Origin: Thalassiosira profunda | Taxonomy: Eukaryota > Bacillariophyta > Thalassiosirophyceae > Thalassiosirales > Thalassiosiraceae | Length of the DNA stretch: 28,240 bases | Reading direction: 5' to 3' | Assembly: GCA_036939355.1 (NCBI GenBank) | Contig: JALLAP010000030.1 | Coordinates: 1 to 28,240, forward strand | In this document: positions 1 through 8,000 of the stretch, piece by piece | Numbering within the stretch: position 1 is the stretch's first letter | Layout: every line of letters begins with the position of its first letter | Notes under the pieces: generated by a model | The model's input: only the letters and a program-made list of their open reading frames with translations | Database searches by the model: none | What the model was told of the DNA's origin: nothing | Position numbers and translations under genes: made by a program

Positions 1-119
1 AGATCGGTCGGGTGCCGACGGATTACGACAAGGGCCAATTGTTGTTGCATCCGGTCGTGATTGTCGACTCGCGGGTGGTGCGGAGGGAGGGTCCGACGAC
101 CCCCACTGTCGAATCATGA
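1..119 (+). CDS. 3' end of an unidentified gene, possibly a Ty3/gypsy-type integrase tail (partial)
   Basis: Frame 3 is open from the window edge to a TGA at 117-119 and gives about 38 residues with mostly G/C third positions, which suggests real coding. The motif LLLHPVVIVDSRVVRREG has the spacing of the segment at the end of Ty3/gypsy integrases, just before or at the start of the chromodomain (P-x-x-I-x-D-x-R-x-V-x-R). The frame stops about ten residues later, where the retroelement domain would continue, so if the resemblance is real this is a truncated remnant. It could equally be the end of an ordinary host gene. The upstream part lies outside the window, so identity is uncertain. Confidence 0.35.
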   Translation, partial: IGRVPTDYDKGQLLLHPVVIVDSRVVRREGPTTPTVES

Positions 120-569
120 GGCCGGCCAGACTATGCAATATAGAGCGACGGCAAGGGCAAATAGCAGATTGTTTGGTGCTATCATCGGTAGATAAAATAG
201 TTTGCTTTGACGTCAGCAGTCAGCAGACCTTCTTTAGCTTGTGTTGCAGAGCTCGGAAGGAGTGTAGAGGTACTACGTATGCTAGTACGTAAGCCAAAAG
301 GAACAATATTGGGGTCTATCATAGGGTTCTTGCAAAAAGTTCGTATTAGGTGTGTACCTACTTACCTTTTAGTTGGTTGGGCCTAAATCTTTACCCCAAA
401 GGGCCACGCGACTTCCCTCCACCCTCAATTTTTCGGTCGCGCACTCTCCTCGGCGCCGCGAACGGCGAACGACAACCACGCCGAACCTCCTCCTCCCTCC
501 ACCCCATACCCTCGCTCCTTCCGCCCCATAATTTGCCGGCCGCGCTCCATATCAAGCTAGGATTGCAAC
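120..569. other. intergenic, 5' flank of the gene at 570
   Basis: No convincing coding frame. The stretch is less GC-rich than the genes around it. It holds a TACGTA-rich patch (about 275-296, with TACGTATGC and AGTACGTAAG) and TACCTACTTACC at 355-366, similar to patches upstream of other genes here. A CATAATTT element lies at 527-534. Confidence 0.6.
527..534 (+). promoter_or_regulatory. CATAATTT core-promoter candidate
   Basis: CATAATTTG begins 43 bp before the ATG at 570. It belongs to a recurring set (TCATAAATT, TCATAATTT, CCATAATATT) found upstream and in the same orientation as eight genes of this window. Its role as a TATA-like element is inferred from recurrence and position only. 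Confidence 0.45.
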
Positions 570-1303
570 ATGTTCAAAAAGGCCGAGATCGTCGTGCCGC
601 CAACGCGGTACGAAGCCGCGGTATCCTTCGCGGAGGAGCGGATCGTCGCCCCGGCGAAAGAGATGACGACGGCCGCCTGGGATTCCGTGCCCGAGGAGAT
701 CAAGTCAATCGTCGCGAGCAAGGCCGGCATGGTGGCTCTCGCCGTGGTGCTGCTGGCGCTGGTGGTTGCGGCGGCATTCCGGCCGCGGTCGTCGGCCGTC
801 GAGAAGAAGGTGAGTTGCGCACATCACGTGCTCATTTTTGTTCCGCGCTGTGATCCTCTTGCTAAACTTCATGAAATCCTTTGCAGCCCGCGTCGAAGGC
901 ACTGGACGACGGTGAGACGACCGCCGTGACCCGCGATACCGCTGCCGCTGGCTCCAGCATCTCCAGCGACGAAGAGGACGAGAGCGTAGCCAGCAAAGTC
1001 GGAGATTCGTACCAAGAATTCATCAATGTGCTTACCGACGGCGAGTCCTCGGTCTCCGTGGCGACCGACGACGCCGTCCAAGAAGCGACGAAGGGCACTG
1101 CCCAACCCACGGGGACGCCCACGTCATCTCCTCCTGCCACGCCGCTGAAGAAGAAGAAGGGCGCTAGCCTCAAGCAGCAGCTGTCAAAGCGCTTCGGCGT
1201 CGGGAAGAGCAGCGGCAAGTCCGTCGCGGGCGACTCCCTCGGCTCCTCGGTGCGGGCGTTCTTGGGCAGCGACAGCATCTCGAAGAAAATGAGCGGGAAG
1301 TGA
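570..1303 (+). CDS. single-pass membrane protein, two exons, paralogue of the gene at 1882-2523
   Basis: Exon 1 is 570-809 and exon 2 is 887-1303. The 77-bp intron begins GTGAGT after AAG and ends TTTGCAG, and the join is phase 0. The spliced product has 218 residues. It starts with a short amphipathic part containing VVPPTRYEAAVSFAEER, then a hydrophobic helix at about residues 53-70. The tail is acidic and serine-rich, ending in a TPTSSPP motif and a basic SLKQQLSKRFG stretch. The same order occurs in the convergent gene at 1882-2523, including the intron position, so the two are paralogues. The family is not one I recognise and no catalytic motif is visible. A membrane tether with a disordered, possibly phosphorylated tail is an inference. 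The ATG at 570 is chosen because the paralogue starts at the equivalent place. Confidence 0.85.
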
Positions 1304-1881
1304 AAGGTTGTGCGAGGGAATTGAGAGGGTGTGGCAGAAAAAGACAAGAGAGAGGTGTGCGTAAAGATGGAAAGGCAGACAGGGGTCTTTTCTGCGGAAG
1401 TGGATTAGGTACATACAGACACAGAGGAGTGCTACTCACCCAGCAGACCCACGATAACGAGGGAGAAGGGGGAGAGTAGGTCAGTCATCGTTTCATCATT
1501 TCATTGTTTCACGGTAATATTTGTCAAAGGTATGGTTAGAAGAGTAAAGTAGGTAGGAAATAAAGTGTGTTGCCTGAACAATTTGGTTCTTCCGCTAGAG
1601 CCAGGTGCCCGAGATCCAATCATTGCGTTTGCTACTCTTGATTACTTTTCCTACTTGCCTAAACCGATGTATTGATGAATCCTCCTCTCCCCTCCGTTTC
1701 TCTTCGTTATCGTGGTGTTTCCATGCGGTGTTGTCGTTTCTGTGCTCTCTTTGAACTCGGGTGCACCTCTGCTTTTGGTCGTGTCTATTGTTGCCGGTGC
1801 TGCCCATGTGCTCTGCCCGTGCGTTCATTAAAATTCTTGACGTCTGCGGAACAAAGCACGTGTCTCTCTTCTCCGAGCAGA
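1304..1881. other. convergent 3' region between two paralogues
   Basis: It holds the 3' UTRs of the flanking convergent genes. I see no supported gene. AATAAA on the plus strand at 1559-1564 is a possible polyadenylation signal for the gene ending at 1303. TTAGGTAC (1405-1412) and GTAGGTAGG (about 1550) resemble the TAGGTA motifs of other intergenic regions. Confidence 0.55.
1559..1564 (+). terminator. AATAAA polyadenylation-signal candidate
   Basis: This exact AATAAA lies 256 bp downstream of the stop codon at 1303, on the coding strand. The assignment rests on motif and position only. Confidence 0.35.
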
Positions 1882-2523
1882 TCACTTCAAGTGTTTCAGC
1901 GACTTGGAGACGAACGACCGCATCGACCCGGCGGTGGTGCTGCTCGCCAGGGACGCGTTGCTGCTGATCCGGCGGAAGTTGCCGATCTTGCTCGACAGCT
2001 GCTTCTTCAGGCTCACAGGCTTCCGCAGGGGGGTGTTGGGCGGGGAGGACGTGGGCGTCGCCGTGGACTGGACGGCGTCGTCGGTGACAGCCGAGTCCAC
2101 CGAGGAGCCGCAGTCGTTGAGCGTGGTGAGGAATTCTTTGTAGGACTGCTCGACGGAGTCGTCGTCGGCAACGTCCTTCGCCGCCTTCTGATAGTAGTCG
2201 GAGTGAAATATGAAGTGTTCAGGCGATGATTGCAATGCGGAAGAACAAAAAGAGCACATATGCACACCACTCACCTTGCCGGACCGCTGCAACGACCGCA
2301 GCTGCCACGCCGCCAGCATAATCGCCAGCAGCGCCACGGCAAGGGCCACGCCGGCCCTGCTCGCGACGCGCGCCCGAACCTCCGCCGGCACGGCGTCCCA
2401 GGCGGACGCCGCCGCCTCCTTAGCCGGGACAAGCAGCCGCTCCTCCGCGAAGGAGACAGCCGCCTCGTACCGCGTCGGCGGCACGACGGCCTTGGCCTTC
2501 TTTCCGAGTCCGAGGATTCCCAT
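1882..2523 (-). CDS. single-pass membrane protein, two exons, paralogue of the gene at 570-1303
   Basis: On the minus strand exon 1 is 2523-2275 and exon 2 is 2187-1882. The 87-bp intron starts GTGAGT after AAG and ends ACTATCAG; the product has 184 residues. It shares VVPPTRYEAAVSFAEER, a membrane helix at about residues 58-72, a TDDAVQ segment, TPTSSPP and a basic SLKKQLSSK tail with the gene at 570. The intron sits at the same place and begins with a related sequence. It is a multiple of three with no in-frame stop, so an unspliced message would add 29 residues inside the protein. The start at 2523 is preferred over an upstream in-frame ATG because it matches the paralogue and lies downstream of a TCATAATTTT element. 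The function is unknown. Confidence 0.85.
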   Translation of the reverse strand: MGILGLGKKAKAVVPPTRYEAAVSFAEERLLVPAKEAAASAWDAVPAEVRARVASRAGVALAVALLAIMLAAWQLRSLQRSGKVSGVHMCSFCSSALQSSPEHFIFHSDYYQKAAKDVADDDSVEQSYKEFLTTLNDCGSSVDSAVTDDAVQSTATPTSSPPNTPLRKPVSLKKQLSSKIGNFRRISSNASLASSTTAGSMRSFVSKSLKHLK

Positions 2524-2580
2524 AGTTGAAATGGTGTAGATGGAGGTGGATACCAGGAGCTTTGTCGGCACGCGGCGGGC

Positions 2581-2590
2581 AAAATTATGA
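2581..2590 (-). promoter_or_regulatory. TCATAATTTT core-promoter candidate
   Basis: On the minus strand it begins 67 bp before the ATG at 2523. It is a member of the recurring TCATAAATT-like set. Confidence 0.45.
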
Positions 2591-3072
2591 GCAAATCGAG
2601 AGGACGATGCAACCAAAATCGCCCACTTCTCGGTTGGAAAAACTCCCCCCAGCAAGAGCCAGCTGTTCGGCGATTTGCAAATCTATGGGGTGTTGCATCC
2701 GACCGCAATTCTCCTCTATGATATTAGAGTGGATTGCTTACCATTTTCTCCCCATTGTGATACCCTAACTTTGTTCCTTTTCTCCCCAACACGTTGTCTC
2801 TTCGCAACGAAGTTTTGATTGGATTGTTGTCAACTAACCGATGTCTGTACCAAACCAATTACCAATTCCCCAATAGATAATCATACGTTGTCGCTTCTTG
2901 TGACTTGTGCAGATGGTGGGGCATGGCAATTGGTGTCGGACCTTGACGTGGCATGTTCCGCGGAGCAACCACGTCGCCCTCTATTTGTCGAGGGAACAGG
3001 TTGAAGCGCCTTGATTTCAACGAAACAGCATGCACGACACCAACCTCGCGCGCGGTGATTATGGCGAGGTGC

Positions 3073-3080
3073 TCATAAAA
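3073..3080 (+). promoter_or_regulatory. TCATAAAA core-promoter candidate
   Basis: It begins 185 bp before the ATG at 3258, further away than in the other genes. If used, it implies a 5' leader of about 150 bases. Confidence 0.3.
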
Positions 3081-3257
3081 CGCTTGCTTCATACGATAGG
3101 TATATGCTCGGGCTCAGCGGCGGATCCCACCTAACGCGGCGCTCTCGAATTGCAATTCTTGCCAAGGGCAAAGGCATCGGCTCGGTCGGTGCGCCTCAGC
3201 TGGGTAGAGAGGGCGAGAGAGAAGCCTCGCGAGTCGAGGATCATTGAAGCACGCACC

Positions 3258-4097
3258 ATGCCGCGCTTCCTCCAAGCAATCAAGTTCCTGCGGCCCAAGG
3301 CTCCGCCTTCCCCGCCGCCATCGTCCCTCGCCGCCGCCCTCGCGGCGCTGCGAGATCACACCCCAAAAGTTCTCAGAGTTGCCTTTGAGGAGTTCCTCCG
3401 GGACAAGAGTCCCGCCGAGATCCTCTTCCTCGTGGCGATCCTCCTGTCCGTGGCGTTGTTCGTGGTCATCGTCCCGGCGTGCGAGGCCCTCTTCGGCTAC
3501 GACGACGATCAGTGCGTTGAGGCTGACAGCGAGAAAGAGGTGAAGTTGCGAGTGTACCAGCCCGGAGTGGGCGTTGTGGAGGTCGACGCGGGAAGCCTCC
3601 CCGAGACATACTTGAAGCGACTGTCCAGCGGTGGCAGCACGAATTCCTCCCGGAGCTGCGGCAGCTTGGACACGATCGAGGAGAGCGAGGAGGAGTACCT
3701 GGACAATGAAGAAGAAGAAGAGGAGGAAGATGCCGGTCGCATTGAGGCGAACAGCATCGAGGCCGAAAGCTCCTCCGACCCCCTCCCGGCCTACCCCTTC
3801 CCGCGATCCCGCCCCGTCCACTCCGCCGACGACGAGCGACAGCAAGCACTCTTCCCCAAGGAGGAGAGCGCGGCCGGGTTCCTCCGCTTCCTCGCCTCCG
3901 AGTCCAAGGCCCAGTCAGGTGATCCAATGCCGGACCTGGACGCGTCCCAAGACCTGTCGATCGACAGCGAGGAAGAGGACGGCGGGAATCCCTTCGAGGA
4001 CCTCCTGGCCCGGAGATATCGGGCGTACGAGGCTGCCAGAGATGAAGCGCGGATGGGGTTGAGTTTGGACCACATGCCAAGAGAAGTTGCGGCCTAG
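3258..4097 (+). CDS. single-pass membrane protein with long acidic tail
   Basis: This is a continuous 279-residue frame with no intron needed. The frame is open further 5' but has no earlier in-frame ATG, so 3258 is the start. A short basic and proline-rich N-terminus is followed by a helix (about 30-50) and a strongly hydrophobic segment at about residues 54-76 (ILFLVAILLSVALFVVIVPA). The remaining 200 residues are hydrophilic and acidic, with a glutamate run encoded near 3705-3730 and serine clusters. The layout (short N-terminus, one membrane helix, acidic serine-rich tail) resembles the two genes to its left, though I see no clear sequence homology. No known domain is recognised. It may be an adaptor or scaffold; this is inference. 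Confidence 0.75.
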   Translation: MPRFLQAIKFLRPKAPPSPPPSSLAAALAALRDHTPKVLRVAFEEFLRDKSPAEILFLVAILLSVALFVVIVPACEALFGYDDDQCVEADSEKEVKLRVYQPGVGVVEVDAGSLPETYLKRLSSGGSTNSSRSCGSLDTIEESEEEYLDNEEEEEEEDAGRIEANSIEAESSSDPLPAYPFPRSRPVHSADDERQQALFPKEESAAGFLRFLASESKAQSGDPMPDLDASQDLSIDSEEEDGGNPFEDLLARRYRAYEAARDEARMGLSLDHMPREVAA

Positions 4098-5076
4098 AGA
4101 GACGCCAGTCAAGCAACGGGCGGCGGTCCCCAGCAAGCTACATCCGGCGGACCGCTCAGCCCATCGTGTGCCAGACGCAGGCGTTCATGGCACGAACCCT
4201 CTCCGAGTCGACCAAGTCGCGACGATAGACCGGTCGAGAGAGGGCGCCCATGGAACCACACTCCGAGCCACCGCCCGAACGGCAAGGCGAAGCAACCGAG
4301 CACGAGACATGCACCCACGACGCCTTGCCGATATGCGAATCAAGCACTGAATTGCACTTGAAGGCACCATGTACCCCCGAGAAGCAAGAGATTGAATTAC
4401 CTGCCGCGGGGCGACGGCCAAGCGAGAACGAACGGGAGAGGATTCTCTCCAGCAACCTTGTATTGTGTCTGTTTACGAAGCTACTGCGCTATTTGCAAAC
4501 TTACCCTATGTAAAGTAAAGGCTACCGAGCGAACGCACATCTCTGCAATAACCTATTCCGATACATCGAGGCTTGCCATACCAAGCCTATCTCCCAGTTC
4601 CGAGCCGCCTCGCTCTGCTCTCTCGCCTTTCACCGGCTTCTCTCTCAGTCTTTGGGGGCCTCGAATCAGTTTTGGCGCGCCCAGATCCAAACTTCAACGT
4701 GGTGCGACACGTGGGCCAAACCGGGCACGAAAAAAATTCGTTGGTTCGCCCGCGGAAACTGACACCAATGCAACGGTGCTCTCGCTCCAAGGCCAAGCCA
4801 AGGCGAGCAACGGCCGCGGCCTGCCGCGGCGCTGATGGTATGAGCGGCCACAATTCGACCACGCCATAGCAACGCCGTGCGCCGCCGACGTTGATTGCTG
4901 ACGGCGAGAACTAAGTATTGAGAGGGAGCCGGCCATCGGGCGTTCACATCACAGGCGCACGATTGATCGGTTTCACATCAAAGCCAAGCACCCGCAACTC
5001 GAACGCACCAAGCAACCCACCAACGGCCTCCAGATTGGGGCGACGGACCGTTCATAAATTGCAACAACCGTAAACC
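4098..5076. other. intergenic region before the large gene
   Basis: About 980 bp with several short open frames on both strands but none with convincing coding character, conserved motif or splice structure. The only element I can name is TCATAAATT at 5052-5060, just before the next start codon. Confidence 0.5.
5052..5060 (+). promoter_or_regulatory. TCATAAATT core-promoter candidate
   Basis: It begins 25 bp before the ATG at 5077 and is followed by TGCAACAA. The element before the gene at 17241 has nearly the same sequence (TCATAAATTTGCAACAA). The closeness to the ATG implies a very short leader. Confidence 0.5.
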
Positions 5077-8000
5077 ATGCCGGGCGTCAAGGCGAAGCTC
5101 GCCCGGGCCTTCCTAAACTTCCTCGACGAGCACGGCGACTACCGGACCACCCTCGAGGAGGCCGCGGCGAGGGCCGCGGCGGCCGAGGCCGGCGCCCTCT
5201 GGGCCAAGGACCGGCGGGGGCGGAAAAAACGACGCCGGCGCGGGCGGGGATTGCTGGGGGAGGACGACGAGGGGGAAGCGTTGGAGGGCGAGGAGGAGTA
5301 TGAGGAGGAGGCGGCGGAGCTCCCGCCGCCGCAGCCCAAGCACCCCGCCCTCCCCGAGGATCCCTACGAGCAGATCCAGTTCTACTTCAAGACGTTCACG
5401 CACCGGACCCAGTTGCAATTGGAGGACAAGTTGGAGCAATACCGCACCCTCACCCAAAAGTGGGTGCACGACGAGCTCCACCATCCGGCAAGAGTCCCCC
5501 TGTTGAGCGGGGGGATGCTCCTCGCCACCCTCTTGCTGTGGGGGGTCAAAGTTCGCCGCAAGAAGATAAGCGGCATCGCCCGCGTCCACGGCATCCTGGG
5601 GAAGAAGCTGAATCTGAAGGACTACCTCGTCGCCTCCTTCCTAAAGGGGCGGATGCTCCTCCGCTTTTCGACCGAGGGAAAAGAAAAGTTGGACAAGATG
5701 GGCGAGAAGGCCGACAAGGCCGAGGCGGCGGCGCTGGCGAGCATGCGGCCCTACCAGCGGAAGAAGTACGAGCGGTTCGTGAGGTTGGAGCGGATGGGGG
5801 AGGGGGTGGTCACGTTCTGCCTGGCGCTGGGCGTGCTCGCCTCCGGGATCACCCTCATTTTGAGCCTCGCGGCCCTAATTCGGGGGGAGCACCTCTCGTT
5901 GGGGGAGGAGGAGCGCCTCGACGGGCACATTTACTCCCTCGACGGTCCGACCGACAGCGATGGGTACCCGATTGGGATGCGGGAATTGGCCGAGGAGAAG
6001 TACGCCGCGTGTTTGTGGGAGGCGGAAGAGGCGGGGATTGAGGATCCCACGACCGTGTGCGACGTCGAGTCTTTTTTCGACGAGGCCGCCCACGAGCTGC
6101 ACCGGAACGGGGCCGCCGAGGAAGCCGAGGGGATGCCCGCGTCGCCCCTGCGGACGAAGATCCATGGCATCCTCGTCGCCCGCCTCCGCGTCCCCCCGGC
6201 GCTGGCCGCCTACCTCACGACCCTCCGGTCCCAAACGATCGCCTACCTCTCCTCCCTCGTCACCTTCCTGCTCTTCCTGACCTCCCACTATGTGGCGCAC
6301 AAGATCCACCTCGCGACGATCGCCCACGATCCCATGAAGCACTTCGTTCTCGCGGCGACCGACAAGAGCGTCAAGGCCGATGGTACCGTGGAGGCGAAGC
6401 GGGGGGAGACGGAGGCGCAGCGCAAGCGCCGGGAACGGATGCTGCAGAACGAACGATTGAAGGCGAAGATGGCCCAACTGGCCGCGGAGGCGAAGCAAAA
6501 GGTGGACGAGCGGCGGGAGCGGTTGGAGGGGGCAGCGGCCGCCGAGCGGGAGAAGGCGGAGGCCGATCGAAAGGTCGCGGAGGAGCAGGAGGAGATTGCG
6601 ACGTGCCACTCCAGGCAGTTCATGATGCTCAAGGCCGGGGTGCCCGATGGGGCGATTGTCAATTCCCTGCTGGCCGAGGGCCTCGAGGAAGGCGAGGCCC
6701 GGGAGATCGTGGCGCAGCTGAAGGCCGCCAGGGTGCGGAGGGCGGAGGAGGCCACGAAGCGCGAGGAGGAGGCGGCCCAGAAGGCCGAACGGGAGAAGGA
6801 GGCCGAGGAGGAGAGGGAGCGCATGGCGCAGGAGCGGCTGCGGCGGATGAAGGGCCAACGGGGCCAGTGGAGCAAGGGGAGCAGCATGGGTGGGGGCGGC
6901 AGCGTGGGCGGGGGAAGCGTTGGAAGCGTGGGCAGCTCTTCCGTCAAATCCAAGGCGTCTATCGCGAGCGATCCCTCCATGGCCAAGAGCGCCATGCTGG
7001 GCCAAATTGCCGGCGGGGGCGAGGCCTTCGGGAAGGCCGCCCTCAAGCCCGCCTCCCTCCGTCAAACGCCCAAGAGCATCCCCTCCAACCCCGCCCCGCG
7101 CCCGGGGAGCTCGACCGTCCTCTCGGGAAATATGCCCATCGGAGCAAAAAGCGACAAGCGGTGGGATCGCGAGACCAAGGCGTGGGTGGCCGCCGAGATC
7201 GACACGCCGTGGGGTGACAAGGAGGCGGCGACTGCGTCGAGGGAGGCGCGGGGGACCCCGCGGAAGTCGAACGTGTCCAAGGCCACCAATCATGGTGCGC
7301 CGTGGAGGTCGACGGAGGAGGAGAAGAAGGGCGACGAGGCCGTCGTCCCGGAAGGGCGGGCCGCGACGGAGGCGCGGGAGACCGTCGCGGCGGCGGCACT
7401 GCCCCCGGAGATGCCCCTCAAGACGGCCCAGGACTTAACGGCCGCCTTCAACTCCACCACTCCGGCCAAGGAGGATCCAGGACACGACTCGGATTCCTCT
7501 GATACGCCGGTGCTGGTGCGCATCTGCGGCTCGCCCGACGGCGAGGGTTTGGAAGAGGAATCGTCCGACGCCCACCTCCCGGGAGGGACGACCAAGGTGA
7601 GAATTGTTCGGGGAGCAGGAGCTGATGGGCATTTCAAATTTGAACCGTTTGAAGAATCAAATGGTCGTTTGAAAATTTTGACCATTTGGAAATTCGAATT
7701 GAATTTTCAAAATCCAATTTGGAAATTCAAATTGGATTTTGAAAATTCAATTCGAATTTTCAAACGACCATTTGATTTTTCAAATTGAATTTCAAACTTT
7801 TCAAATTTCGAAGAATTGAATTTTGCTCACTCATTGTACTGTCGTTTCAACCAACGCAGAGCGGAATGATGGCCGCCGCCGTTGCCGGCTCCGTCGATCC
7901 CTTCCAGCGTCCCTCTGTGAAGGACATCCAAGCCCAAATCACTGCGGTCGAAAACGAGCCGGAGGAAGTGGACCTGGCCCCGGCGTGGATGCACTCCCCG

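Larger units (their letters stand above)
2524..3257. promoter_or_regulatory. divergent intergenic region
   Basis: This separates the minus-strand gene starting at 2523 from the plus-strand gene starting at 3258. It carries TCATAATTTT on the minus strand (2590-2581) and TCATAAAA on the plus strand (3073-3080), one for each direction. No coding region is supported. Confidence 0.5.

Noticed and set aside
4392..4869. Overlapping short frames in the 980-bp spacer
   Set aside because: Several frames on both strands are open with similar length and none has distinctive composition or motif.
5875..7293. 472-codon open frame on the minus strand inside the large gene
   Set aside because: It is the shadow of a GC-rich coding strand with Leu/Arg/Pro-rich composition, no motif and no start context, opposite a well-supported exon.
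7597..7788. Continuation of the large protein to a stop at 7788 (Phe/Lys/Asn-rich text)
   Set aside because: This text is the translated AT-rich palindrome. A canonical GTGAGA donor and CAG acceptor join exon 1 to the next frame in phase 0, and the downstream frame continues the same charged style.
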